Shown here: piece by piece, positions 30,890 to 39,372 of the stretch | Layout: every line of letters begins with the position of its first letter | Position numbering within the stretch: position 1 is the first letter of the stretch | Source: Acidobacteriota bacterium | GTDB lineage: Bacteria > Acidobacteriota > Vicinamibacteria > Vicinamibacterales > 2-12-FULL-66-21 | DNA: 64,000 nt | Direction: 5' to 3' | Assembly: GCA_016184105.1 (NCBI GenBank) | Contig: JACPDI010000047.1 | Location: forward strand, 62,001 to 126,000 | The notes under the pieces: generated by a model | Told to the model about the DNA's origin: nothing | The model's database searches: none | Seen by the model: only the letters and a program-made list of their open reading frames with translations | Made by a program: the position numbers and the translations under genes

Positions 30890-33798
30890 TCACCCCGCGG
30901 CGGACGCGCCTGGTCCGCGCCGCCGGCCTGCGCGCCATGCAGCAGGCGATCGTCGAGGCCGCGTTCGCCACCGACACGCTCGACGATCTGCGCGCGCGCT
31001 GCGTCATCGTTCCCACGCACGCCGCCGGCGCATCGCTGCGCCGCACGGTCGAGGACGTGCGCCTCTCCGAGCGTGCGCCCGCAACGACGCTGCCGATGAT
31101 CGTCACGCGCGCGGAGCTGTATTCCGTCCTCCACGAGCGCATCGGGGGAGAGCCCTCGCGTCTCTCTGACTTCGAGCGTGAAGCGCTGCTGCGCCGTGCC
31201 GCGCGGCAGACGGCCGCGGGCGGCATCGTGCCTCCCTTCCGGCTGCGCCCGGGTCTCATCGTCGAGATCCTGCGCTTCTACGACGAGCTGCGGCGGCGCC
31301 ACCGGACCGTCGAGGCCTTCGATCGGCTCCTCACCGAGACGCTCGGCGCGGGCGCTGATGACGATCGGGGCGCCGAACGTCTGCTGCGGCAGACGACGTT
31401 CCTGGCAGCGACCTATCGCGCGTACGAAGCCGCGGTCGCCAGGTCGGACGGCATCGACGAGCATGCGCTCCGCCGGATGCTTCTCGAGCGCGAGGCGCCA
31501 CGCCCGATCGCGCACATCGTCGTGGCCACCGGCGACGACGGGTCGGGTCCGGGAGGCTTGTGGCCGGCGGACTTCGACCTGCTGACGCGACTCCCGGGCC
31601 TCCGACAGGTCGATGTCATCGCGACGGACGGCGAGCTCGCGGCCGGGTTGCACGAACGCCTGATGGAGCGTCTCCCCGGCATCGAAGAGGTGCGGGCGGG
31701 CGGCGGCCTCGGCCCGGCTCCGATCCTGCTCGCGCCCGAAGGGCCCGGCGCGCCGTTTCATTTCACCGCGCGCGATCGCGAGGAGGAGCTGGTCGAGACC
31801 GCGCGCATGCTGAAAGGGCGCGGTACGGATCCCGGACGGTTTGCGATCGTGTTCCAGCGGCCGCTGCCGTACCTGTATCTCGCGCGGCACGTGTTTCCCG
31901 CCGCCCGCATCGGGTACGAAGCGTCGGATGCGCTCCCGCTCGCGGCCGAGCCGTTTGCCGCGGCGCTCGATGCAGTGTTGGCCTGCATGGTGTCGGACTA
32001 CACGCGCGGCTCGTTGATCGATCTCCTGCGGCTGCCGCAATTCGCATTCGCCGGCTCCGGCCGCCGGCTGTCGGCGGGCGCCGTCGCCGCTCTCAATGGC
32101 TTGCTGGCCGAGGCCAAGTACCTGGGCGATCGAGCGCAGCTCGCGCGCGTCCGCGAGCATCCGCGGGCGAAGGAGCCGGCGCTCGGGGCGCTCGACGCCG
32201 CGCTGAGGGTCGCGGAGGAGCTCGAGGCGGTGCGCGAGGGCGGGCGCGCGTCCGCGCAGCTCGACGCGCTCCTCGCGTTCCTGCGGCGGTACGACCGCAC
32301 GCCACCGCCGTCCGCCTCCTGGCGCGAGCGCCATCTTCGCGCGCGCGCCGCGGTGCTCGCCGCGCTGGAGGGTCTGCGGGACGCGCACGCACGATACGAC
32401 GACGAGCCGATCGACGCGGCGGAGCTGAGCGCCGCCGTTCGACGCTGGATCGAGGGACAGACCTTCGCGCCGCGCACGGGCGAGGGCGGGATTCACCTGG
32501 TCGACAGCGCCGCGGCGCGCTTCGGGACGTACGACGAGCTCCGCATTGTCGGTCTCATCGAGCGCGACTGGCCCGCGCGTTCCGGGCGCAACATCTTCTA
32601 TCCCGGTCACCTGCTGACGCAGCTCGGATGGCCGGCCGAGCCCGCTGAACTGGCGGCGGCGCGCGCCGGCTTCACGGATCTGCTGCACCTGCCCAGCCGG
32701 CGCATTTCGGTTTCCGCACCGAGTCTCGAAGACGACGCGCTCGTGGCGCCCTCCACGTTCGCCGAGGAACTCGAGACATCCGGGTTGCGCGTGGAGCGTC
32801 CCCCCGCTCCGCCTCGCGCGAGGATCTCGGTGCACGACGCACTCGCAACGGATCCGGTTGCGCCCATCGTCGAAGGGGACGCGGCCGAATGGCTGGCGCT
32901 CCGGAGGGGACCGGACGAAGGCGATCCCGCGCGCTTCCGCGGCTCGGCGGGCCCCCAGCCAGCCGGGACGTTTGCTGTCAGCCATCTCGAGCAGTACCTC
33001 GCGTGCCCGTTCAAGTACTTCGCGGCTTTCGTGTTGAAGCTGGACGAGGAGCGCGAGGCGGAGGCGGGAATGAGCCCGGCCGAGCGCGGCCAGTTCCTGC
33101 ACGATCTCCTGATGGAGTTCTTCAAGCGCTGGCAGGCGTCCGGGCGTGGCGCGGTCACCGCCGACATCGCCGAGGAGGCGCTCGCGGAGTTCCGCGCGCT
33201 CGCCGAAGAGCGGCTGCCGTCGCTCTCGGCGCTCGACCGCGCGCTCGAGGAAGCGCGGCTCCTCGGATCGGCGGCGGTGGCGGGGCTTGCCGAGCGCCTG
33301 TTCGCCTTCGAGATCGAGCGCGACGTGCCGGTCGTGGAGCGCCTGCTCGAGCACCGCCTCGAGGGGGAGTACACCTTCGAGGCGGGGGAGCGCCGTCGCG
33401 CGATCCGGATCCGCGCGCAGGCGGATCGGATCGATCTGCTGGCCGACGGCACGCTCCGCATCATCGACTACAAGCTCGGGCGCGCGCCGAGGATGTCGCG
33501 TGCGCTGCAACTGCCGATCTACGGCGTGTGCGCGACGCAGCACCTCGAAGGGCACGGCGGCCGGTCGTGGCGCGTCGCGGAGGCGGGATACGTCGCGTTC
33601 GGCGAGCCGGACGTGTTCCGCGCGCTCGCCGCGCGCGGCGACATCGACGCCGCGCTGGCGACGGGGCAGGCACGGCTGCTCGATGCGGTCGAAGGGATCG
33701 AGCGCGGCGAGTTCCCGCCGCGGCCGGACGACCCGTACCTCTGCACCTACTGCGCGTATGCGGCGGTGTGCCGGAAGGACTACGTGGGCGATGAGTGA
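30862..33798 (+). CDS. AddB/RexB-like nuclease subunit (PD-(D/E)XK, Fe-S staple)
   Basis: The protein of about 978 residues is an inactivated-helicase-plus-nuclease subunit of an AddAB-type double-strand-break resection complex. The C-terminal nuclease shows RADRIDLL..., the catalytic RIIDYKLGRAP and the helix LQLPIYGVCA. Four cysteines that would hold a 4Fe-4S staple are seen: one in YLACPFKYF and three in YLCTYCAYAAVCRKD. The helicase-like N-terminal part has no good Walker A. I take the TTG at 30862 as start, since homology begins soon after; the start is uncertain. The stop overlaps the ATG of addA by eight bases. Confidence 0.87.
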   Translation: MAETPVTPVVTPRRTRLVRAAGLRAMQQAIVEAAFATDTLDDLRARCVIVPTHAAGASLRRTVEDVRLSERAPATTLPMIVTRAELYSVLHERIGGEPSRLSDFEREALLRRAARQTAAGGIVPPFRLRPGLIVEILRFYDELRRRHRTVEAFDRLLTETLGAGADDDRGAERLLRQTTFLAATYRAYEAAVARSDGIDEHALRRMLLEREAPRPIAHIVVATGDDGSGPGGLWPADFDLLTRLPGLRQVDVIATDGELAAGLHERLMERLPGIEEVRAGGGLGPAPILLAPEGPGAPFHFTARDREEELVETARMLKGRGTDPGRFAIVFQRPLPYLYLARHVFPAARIGYEASDALPLAAEPFAAALDAVLACMVSDYTRGSLIDLLRLPQFAFAGSGRRLSAGAVAALNGLLAEAKYLGDRAQLARVREHPRAKEPALGALDAALRVAEELEAVREGGRASAQLDALLAFLRRYDRTPPPSASWRERHLRARAAVLAALEGLRDAHARYDDEPIDAAELSAAVRRWIEGQTFAPRTGEGGIHLVDSAAARFGTYDELRIVGLIERDWPARSGRNIFYPGHLLTQLGWPAEPAELAAARAGFTDLLHLPSRRISVSAPSLEDDALVAPSTFAEELETSGLRVERPPAPPRARISVHDALATDPVAPIVEGDAAEWLALRRGPDEGDPARFRGSAGPQPAGTFAVSHLEQYLACPFKYFAAFVLKLDEEREAEAGMSPAERGQFLHDLLMEFFKRWQASGRGAVTADIAEEALAEFRALAEERLPSLSALDRALEEARLLGSAAVAGLAERLFAFEIERDVPVVERLLEHRLEGEYTFEAGERRRAIRIRAQADRIDLLADGTLRIIDYKLGRAPRMSRALQLPIYGVCATQHLEGHGGRSWRVAEAGYVAFGEPDVFRALAARGDIDAALATGQARLLDAVEGIERGEFPPRPDDPYLCTYCAYAAVCRKDYVGDE

Positions 33799-36700
33799 GC
33801 AGCTCGATCTGTTCGGCTCGGCGCCCGGGGCGACTCACACGCGGCAGCTGCCGGACCAGCCCGCGCGCGAGTACGCCGTCGATCCGCGTCACAACGTCGT
33901 GCTGGAAGCCTCGGCGGGCACGGGAAAGACGACGGTCCTGGTGCGCCGCTATTTGAACCTGCTGCGCGACGGCGTCGATCCGTCCAACATCCTCGCGATG
34001 ACTTTCACGCGCAAGGCCGCGGCGGAGATGCGCGACCGGATCGTCCGCGAGCTGAAGCGCGCCGCGTCGCAGTCGGCCGCGGACCGCGCGCGGTGGAACG
34101 GGCTGCGCGATCGCCTGTCCGACATCGAGATCAGCACGATCGACGCGTTCTGCCTGTCGCTGCTGCGCGAGTTCCCGCTCGAGGCGAACCTGGAGCCGGG
34201 CTTCTCGATGGCCGACGAGACGGAGGTGCCGCGGCTCGTCGAAGAGGCGCTCGACCGCGCGCTGCGCATCTGCCTGCTGCGCGCCTCGAAAGACGAGGAG
34301 CTGGCGCTCGTGCTCGCGCAGCTCGGCATCACCCGCGCGCGCGCGGGCCTCGCGCACCTGCTGCAGCGGCGGCTCGTGGCGCGGCAGGCGCTCGATCGCT
34401 TCCTCGCGTCGGGCCCGCGCGACCTGCACGTGCGCGGCGTCTGCCGCGCGTCGGTGACGCGGCTGCAGGACGCGCTGCAGGGCGTGCCCGGCGGCCTCGC
34501 GGCGCTCGTGGCCGATGGCCCGGTGCGCCACCCGCGCTACCGCCTTTTCGCGCGCGACCTCGCGCGGCTCGAGTCGCTCTGCGACGCGCCGCCGGCGCAG
34601 GTGCGCGGCGTGATGGAGCGCGCGCGGCGGCACTTCCTCAAGGCGGACGGCGAGCCCCGCACCACCGCCGGCCAGCTGCATCCGTACCGGCAGGAGCAGT
34701 TCGACTCCCCGGCCGCCTACCGCCGGCACCGCGACGCGGTGGCCGCCGCCGCGCCGCGGGTGAAGGACGCGCTCGACGCGTTCTCACGCGATCTGAACGT
34801 GGTCCTGGCCCGCGGCGTCCGGCAGATGTTCGCCATCGCGATCGACGAGTATCGCCGGACGCTCGAGGAGCGATCGGTCCTGGATTTTTCGGACGTGCTG
34901 GAGCACGCGCTGGCCCTCCTCGCGCAGATGGAGGAGTTCTCGCGCAGCCGCTACCGGCTCGAGTCGCGCTACCACCACGTGCTCGTCGACGAGTTCCAGG
35001 ACACGAGCCGCGCGCAGTGGGAGCTGGTGTCGCTGCTGATCCAGGCGTGGAGCGAGGGGAGCGGCGTCGCGCACGACGCGCCGCTGCCGCCATCGATCTT
35101 CGTGGTCGGCGACCGGAAGCAGTCGATCTATCGCTTCCGTGATGCCGAGGTGACGGTACTGCAGCAAGCGGGTGCCTACATCGGCGCGCTGAGGCCGGAC
35201 GGCCTGTCGCCGCGGCGATCGATTGCATTCAGTTTCCGCGCGCGCCCGGCGCTGCTGGCGTTCGTCAACGGCGTGTTCGGGGAGATCGAGCAGGACGCCG
35301 GGCGGGCTGACGCGTTCCAGTTCGGCGAGAGCGACCGGTTTCCGCCACCGATGACCGCCGACGTGGATGATGCGCGCGCCGCGACGCCGCTGGGGATCGT
35401 CTTCGCCGAGACGCCGGAGGGCTGTGCGGCGGCGGTCGGCGACGAGATCGCCGCGCTGCTCGGCGGCGCGACCGTGCGTGACCGGGAGACCGGCGTGAGC
35501 CGCCCGGCGCGCCCCGGAGACATCGCGATCCTCTTCCGCTCGCGCGCGAGCCATCGCGAGTTCGAAGCGGCGCTGGAGGAGCGCGGCATCCCCGCGTACG
35601 TCTACAAGGGGCTCGGGTTTTTCGACGCGGACGAGATCAAGGATCTCCTCGCGCTGCTGCGGTTCCTTGCCGACCCGACGTCCCACGTGCGCGCGGCGGC
35701 GCTTCTGCGCTCGCGGTTCGTGAGGATCTCGGACGAGGGGCTGGTACGGATAAAAGGGGTCGGGAGTGTTCTTGCGGCCCTCGATTCCGGCAAAAATACT
35801 CCCGACCCCTTATTGCGCCCCGACGATGCGGCCCGCCTCGCGCGGGCACGCGTCTCGGTCGCCGGCTGGCTGCGGCTGGCCGACCGCGTTCCGCCGGCCG
35901 AACTGCTCGATCAGATCCTCGCGGAAACCGCGTACGACTACGAGCTGCGCGGCCCTCGCCGCGCGCAGGCGCGCGAGAACGTCAAGAAGATGCGCGCCCT
36001 CGTCCGCCGCATCCAGAACCGCGGCTACGCGACGCTCCGGCGAATCGCCGAGCACCTCGACAGCCTGTCGGCCGGCGACGAGTCGAACGCGACGCTCGAA
36101 GCGGTGGCCGCCGTGAACCTGATGACCGTGCACGCCGCCAAGGGCCTGGAGTTCCCGGTGGTGTTCGTCGTCAATCTCGCGAAAGGGGCGGGGGGCACGC
36201 CGCCGCCGGTGCGCGTCGTGGCCGATGGCCCTGGCGGGGAGCCGTCGGTTTCGGTCGCCTCCTATATCTCCGAGGCGGACGAGGATCACCGGGCGCGCGA
36301 AGAGGAAGAAACCAAGCGCCTCTTGTACGTCGCGCTGACGCGCGCGCGCGACGCGCTGTACCTCGGGACCGTCCTGAAAGACGGCGAGATGCGCCCGATG
36401 CGCGGCAGCCTCGGCGAAGTGCTTCCCGGCTCTCTCCGGGCGCTCTGTGGGTCGCAGAACGCCGCGCACGACACGGTGGCGTGGCGCACGGCATCGGGCG
36501 AGACGCACGTGTTGCGCGTCGTCAAGCCCGCGGAGCCGCGCCGCGCTGCGCCGGTCCCCCTGGCCAGTCTCGAGACGGCGTTCCCCGGCGGTGACATCTT
36601 TGGCCCGCTCGCCATCGCGGGTGGCGCGCCGCGCATCGCCGCGACGAGCTACGCCAGCGCGGCTGCGGCAGGCACGAGGTTCGGCGCCGCACAGCCGTTC

Positions 36701-37156
36701 GCGTCGGCCGACGACCTGATGGTCGGCACGCTCGTGCACCGGCTCTTCCAATCAGCCGTGCCGCCAGGAGACGCGGCGGCGGTGGCGCGCCGCGCCCGCG
36801 CGCTCCTTCGCCCCGAGGAACGCGCACAGCTCGCCGCCGAGGAGGCCGCGATTGCCGAGGCGTCGACACTGTACGGATCGCTCGCGCGCCGCGCCGACGT
36901 GGCGGCGATGCTCGCCAGCGGCGTTTGTGACCACGAAGTGCCGTTCTCGCTGCAGATCCAGAAGGGCGACGGCTCGGTGATCCTGCGGGGCACGATCGAT
37001 TGCCTCGTCCGCCGGGCCGACGGCACGGTGTTCATCCTGGAGTTCAAGACCGGCCGCCGGAAAGCGGAGCACGCACGCCAGCTGGAGATCTACGAAGCGG
37101 CGGCACGGGCGCTGTTTCCCGGTGCCGACGTGAGCGGCGCCGTGATTTACCCCTGA
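33791..37156 (+). CDS. AddA/UvrD-like helicase-nuclease with an in-frame palindromic insertion
   Basis: The 1121-residue protein is the motor and second nuclease of the AddAB-like complex. Helicase motifs are LEASAGTGKTTVLVRRYL (motif I, near residue 36), LVDEFQDTSRAQWEL (II), VVGDRKQSIYRFRDAE (III), MTVHAAKGLEFPVVFVV (V) and LLYVALTRARDALYL (VI). The C-terminal nuclease shows FILEFKTGRRKAEHARQLEIY. About residues 654-674 are encoded by a REP-like palindrome (35754-35811) that adds a non-conserved loop between motifs III and V without breaking the frame. The ATG overlaps the addB stop. A weak hairpin follows the gene. Confidence 0.9.
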   Translation: MSEQLDLFGSAPGATHTRQLPDQPAREYAVDPRHNVVLEASAGTGKTTVLVRRYLNLLRDGVDPSNILAMTFTRKAAAEMRDRIVRELKRAASQSAADRARWNGLRDRLSDIEISTIDAFCLSLLREFPLEANLEPGFSMADETEVPRLVEEALDRALRICLLRASKDEELALVLAQLGITRARAGLAHLLQRRLVARQALDRFLASGPRDLHVRGVCRASVTRLQDALQGVPGGLAALVADGPVRHPRYRLFARDLARLESLCDAPPAQVRGVMERARRHFLKADGEPRTTAGQLHPYRQEQFDSPAAYRRHRDAVAAAAPRVKDALDAFSRDLNVVLARGVRQMFAIAIDEYRRTLEERSVLDFSDVLEHALALLAQMEEFSRSRYRLESRYHHVLVDEFQDTSRAQWELVSLLIQAWSEGSGVAHDAPLPPSIFVVGDRKQSIYRFRDAEVTVLQQAGAYIGALRPDGLSPRRSIAFSFRARPALLAFVNGVFGEIEQDAGRADAFQFGESDRFPPPMTADVDDARAATPLGIVFAETPEGCAAAVGDEIAALLGGATVRDRETGVSRPARPGDIAILFRSRASHREFEAALEERGIPAYVYKGLGFFDADEIKDLLALLRFLADPTSHVRAAALLRSRFVRISDEGLVRIKGVGSVLAALDSGKNTPDPLLRPDDAARLARARVSVAGWLRLADRVPPAELLDQILAETAYDYELRGPRRAQARENVKKMRALVRRIQNRGYATLRRIAEHLDSLSAGDESNATLEAVAAVNLMTVHAAKGLEFPVVFVVNLAKGAGGTPPPVRVVADGPGGEPSVSVASYISEADEDHRAREEEETKRLLYVALTRARDALYLGTVLKDGEMRPMRGSLGEVLPGSLRALCGSQNAAHDTVAWRTASGETHVLRVVKPAEPRRAAPVPLASLETAFPGGDIFGPLAIAGGAPRIAATSYASAAAAGTRFGAAQPFASADDLMVGTLVHRLFQSAVPPGDAAAVARRARALLRPEERAQLAAEEAAIAEASTLYGSLARRADVAAMLASGVCDHEVPFSLQIQKGDGSVILRGTIDCLVRRADGTVFILEFKTGRRKAEHARQLEIYEAAARALFPGADVSGAVIYP
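35754..35811. repeat. REP-like palindrome inside the addA coding sequence
   Basis: Two 22-base arms, AAGGGGTCGGGAGTGTTCTT plus GC and its complement, match at 20 of 22 positions around a 14-base loop. The element is embedded in frame. Its architecture (22-bp arms beginning AAGGGG, loop 12-14 bases) equals that of the intergenic palindrome at 51766-51821. Confidence 0.75.
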
Positions 37157-37377
37157 TGCCACGGGCTGGTTCCCGCACGCGCAGCCGCCTCAGCGGCGCC
37201 AGCTCTGCGCGCGCGTAAGAACCGGGGGCACGAGTATCAGTTAGGGCGATCGTGTCATTCAGACAGGGCGAGGGAACCGAAAAGCAGTTGAGAAGGTCTA
37301 AGGAAATAGTGGCTCCGGGTTTGCATCGGCACGGGGCACGTGGCGCCGGGGCCGCCGACCCCCCCGGGAGGTGCAGC

Positions 37378-37650
37378 ATGACAGTCTCCGCCGGGTTTGT
37401 TTCCGACGCGCGACGCGCGAACCCGCTGTTCGAGCTCGAAGCGCTCGAGGGCATGCCCTGCGGCTGCGTCGCGGCGGCGTATCGCGCCCGGCCCTGGGAC
37501 GTGGCGGTCGTGTCCATCGAGGCGAAGGGACATTACTGCAGCCTGACGGGTCATACGCAGGGGCAGATTCTGCGCCTCGGCGACCTGGCGGATCCCGAAG
37601 CCGACGCGTACGAATTCGACGAGGAGGAAGGCCAGACTTACACGCCGTAA
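37378..37650 (+). CDS. Small protein of unknown function
   Basis: The 90-residue protein starts with ATG at 37378, eight bases after GGGAGGTG. It shows FELEALEGMPCGCVAAAYRA, a strand-rich middle (WDVAVVSIEAKG) and an acidic C-terminus (ADAYEFDEEEGQTYTP). Three cysteines are present but no standard metal motif. No domain was recognised. The stop overlaps the 3' end of a convergent 55-residue gene. The 221 bases between addA and this gene hold a short hairpin near 37182 and no gene I can support. Confidence 0.6.
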   Translation: MTVSAGFVSDARRANPLFELEALEGMPCGCVAAAYRARPWDVAVVSIEAKGHYCSLTGHTQGQILRLGDLADPEADAYEFDEEEGQTYTP

Positions 37651-37805
37651 TACTGGCGTGCCCGCGCCTCGGCTTCCTCCCGCGTTCGTCCCACCAGAAC
37701 TATCGCGTTCCGGGGCTTTCCGGCCTCGTCCGGGACCCAGGCAATCCAGTGCGGGCCGCGCGGTTCCGAGCGGATCTCGGCGTGGCTCGTCGAGTCAATC
37801 GGCAT
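37638..37805 (-). CDS. Small 55-residue protein
   Basis: A short minus-strand frame encodes MPIDSTSHAEIRSEPRGPHW, then IAWVPDEAGKPRNAIVLVG and ends with the helix RTREEAEARARQYYGV. The compact strand-strand-helix pattern looks genuine and resembles the product at 29014-29268. A -10 sequence TAAAAT lies at 37830-37825. The stop codon overlaps the 3' end of the convergent gene by 13 bases. Function is unknown. Confidence 0.6.
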   Translation of the reverse strand: MPIDSTSHAEIRSEPRGPHWIAWVPDEAGKPRNAIVLVGRTREEAEARARQYYGV

Positions 37806-37854
37806 AAATGAGGGCTCCCGGACGATTTTACTGCCTCCGGGCGTGAAGATCTCA

Positions 37855-37883
37855 TTGCTTCGCGCGGTGCGCGCTCATACAAT
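37855..37883 (+). promoter_or_regulatory. Promoter of the zinc-ribbon gene at 37910
   Basis: TTGCTT (37855-37860) and TACAAT (37878-37883) are spaced by 17 bp. A GAGGAG ribosome-binding site (37898-37903) lies six bases before the ATG. Confidence 0.6.
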
Positions 37884-37909
37884 TTCAACGTTGAGTTGAG
37901 GAGTTCTGA

Positions 37910-38131
37910 ATGGCACTTGTCTGTCCGAACTGCGGCAACGACCGTAATTTCGTCGTGAAAACGCTGCAGATGCACGTGGTACGGGTCGAAGATTCCCGTG
38001 TCGAGGTGGCCGAGGAGAACCGGCCGTCGGTCGCCGAAGTTCTGTGCGACGAATGCGAAACGTCGCTCGATTTTCACGACTTCGAGGATGCACTCCGCCG
38101 CGAGATGATGCTCACCCTCGGCGTACGGTAA
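37910..38131 (+). CDS. Small zinc-ribbon protein
   Basis: The 73-residue protein has CPNCG at residue 5 and CDECE near residue 46, a zinc ribbon with a long insert, plus an acidic C-terminal helix (FHDFEDALRREMML). It may bind nucleic acid or act as a small adaptor; no family was recognised. A promoter and ribosome-binding site support the start. It is convergent with another zinc-ribbon gene 28 bases away across a hairpin. Confidence 0.75.
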   Translation: MALVCPNCGNDRNFVVKTLQMHVVRVEDSRVEVAEENRPSVAEVLCDECETSLDFHDFEDALRREMMLTLGVR

Positions 38132-38137
38132 GCCTTC

Positions 38138-38153
38138 GGGGGCTGCGGCCCCC
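38138..38153. terminator. Hairpin between convergent zinc-ribbon genes
   Basis: GGGGGC-TGCG-GCCCCC gives a 6-bp GC stem with a 4-base loop between the two stop codons. No T-tract follows, so it is a weak or bidirectional terminator. Confidence 0.5.
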
Positions 38154-38159
38154 TCGCCC

Positions 38160-38321
38160 TCAGCCCTCGTCCTCGGCCGCTTCCTCGAAGTAGTCGCACT
38201 CGCGGCACGTCCATTCGCGGATTTGCCGCTTGTATGTCTCGGCGGTGCCCGGCACGCGAACGGTCTCCTCGCGGGCGACCAATTCCATCGAATCGCCGCA
38301 CATCGGGCATTCTTTTGGCAT
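38160..38321 (-). CDS. 53-residue zinc-ribbon protein
   Basis: A short minus-strand gene encodes MPKECPMCGDSMELVAREET, then a strand-rich centre and EWTCRECDYFEEAAEDEG. The two CxxC pairs (CPMC and CREC) and the aromatic after the second pair are typical of small treble-clef or zinc-ribbon proteins. CATAAT on the minus strand (38333-38328) ends six bases before the ATG, so the message may be leaderless. Confidence 0.75.
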   Translation of the reverse strand: MPKECPMCGDSMELVAREETVRVPGTAETYKRQIREWTCRECDYFEEAAEDEG

Positions 38322-38368
38322 GGGTCAATTATGCCTCCCGGGCGGGGTCGCGCCGCGATCGAGAAAGG

Positions 38369-38397
38369 TTGACAGCGCGCGGATCGCCCCCTAGTGT
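38369..38397 (+). promoter_or_regulatory. Promoter of the DnaJ-like gene
   Basis: TTGACA (38369-38374) and TAGTGT (38392-38397) are spaced by 17 bp. The upstream in-frame GTG at 38394 lies inside the -10, so the GTG at 38406 must be the start. Confidence 0.7.
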
Positions 38398-38405
38398 ACT
38401 TCCCA

Positions 38406-38885
38406 GTGCGCGATTACTACGACGTGATCGGCGTGAGGCGCGACGCGGGGGCGGAGGAAGTGCGCCGCGCGAGCCGCCGGCTGTCTTCGCACGAGCCGTG
38501 GCACGACGAGGTCGCCATCGACTTTCCGTCGGCGGCGCGGCTCGCCGACCGGATGCGCGCGTCGTTTTTCGGGCGCGAGCCGCACACTGGCGCGCTCGTC
38601 GCCGAACTCTCGGTCTCCCGCGACGAAGCACGCGCGGGCGGCGACGTGCCCCTCATGATTCCCGTCCGCCATCTCTGTCCTGCCTGCGGCGGGCGCGGCG
38701 AGGTCTGGCTCGACGCGTGTGCGCCGTGTGCGGGCACCGGCGAGCTGGTCTCCTCGCGCCGGATCTCCGTCACGCTGCCCGCGGGCACGGAAGACGGCGC
38801 GTTTTTCCGGTTCGCGCTGCCGGTTCGTCCCTTGGACGGGGCCTCGCCGTTTACGGCCATCGAAATTCGGGTCGCGGTCCGTTAG
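38406..38885 (+). CDS. DnaJ-like protein with degenerate J-domain
   Basis: The 159-residue protein begins VRDYYDVIGVRRDAGAEEVR, a J-domain opening, but the HPD tripeptide that stimulates DnaK is absent; the region reads SSHEPWHDEV. A shortened zinc finger has two of the usual four CxxCxGxG motifs (CPACGGRG and CAPCAGTG), followed by a single C-terminal substrate-binding-like domain (LPAGTEDGAFFRFALP). It may bind unfolded peptides without recruiting DnaK. The GTG start is fixed by the promoter, whose -10 ends eight bases upstream. Confidence 0.75.
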   Translation: MRDYYDVIGVRRDAGAEEVRRASRRLSSHEPWHDEVAIDFPSAARLADRMRASFFGREPHTGALVAELSVSRDEARAGGDVPLMIPVRHLCPACGGRGEVWLDACAPCAGTGELVSSRRISVTLPAGTEDGAFFRFALPVRPLDGASPFTAIEIRVAVR

Positions 38886-38958
38886 AATCAGCGCGGCTCA
38901 TTCCCACAATCCGATACGTGATGCAGCGGAGTCGCGGCGCTCCCCAGGGGCGCTGAGC

Positions 38959-39372
38959 ATGCTTAAACACATCGACCTGCTCGGGCTGCTGTACATCGTC
39001 TGGGGCGCGCTCGGCGTGCTGCTGGGGATTTCCGTGCTGCTGCTGGCGGCCGGCGCGGTGGCGATTGCCGCCTCCGGCATGCACCGGGGGCCGGAGATCG
39101 GGGCGGCGCTGACGGCGTTCGCGCTCACGGCTGCGAGCATCGTGCTGCTGATTGGGGGCGGGGCCAACGTGTGGGCGGGGGCGGGACTGCGGCGGCATCG
39201 GGGGGCGGCGCGGATCACCGCGCTTGGCCTCGGGTTGCTGAATCTGTTTCTGCTGCCGTTCGGCACGGCGCTGGGGATCTACACGTTCTGGGTGCTGTTG
39301 AACCAGGATGCGCGCGCGCGCTTCGAACCCGCGCCCGCGCAGCCGTCTGAGCCGACAAGGAGTATTCAATGA
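38959..39372 (+). CDS. Small membrane protein, four hydrophobic segments
   Basis: The 137-residue protein has four probable membrane helices (starting LLGLLYIVWGALGVLL, AALTAFALTAASIVLLIG, ITALGLGLLNLFLLPFG and the short IYTFWVLL) and a charged, proline-rich C-terminal tail. No motif suggests a function. The ATGA at its end couples it to the Yip1-like gene, and a third small membrane-protein gene follows, so the three may assemble together. Confidence 0.65.
   Translation: MLKHIDLLGLLYIVWGALGVLLGISVLLLAAGAVAIAASGMHRGPEIGAALTAFALTAASIVLLIGGGANVWAGAGLRRHRGAARITALGLGLLNLFLLPFGTALGIYTFWVLLNQDARARFEPAPAQPSEPTRSIQ

Noticed and set aside
30727-33555. A 942-codon minus-strand open frame opposite addB
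   Set aside because: Same mirror-frame composition; the plus strand encodes nuclease and Fe-S motifs of a known family.
38151-38178. CCCTCG/CCTCAG/CCTCGT repetition near the zinc-ribbon stop
   Set aside because: The spacing alternates between 6 and 7 bases and encodes the acidic C-terminus of the 53-residue protein, so it is not a true heptad array.
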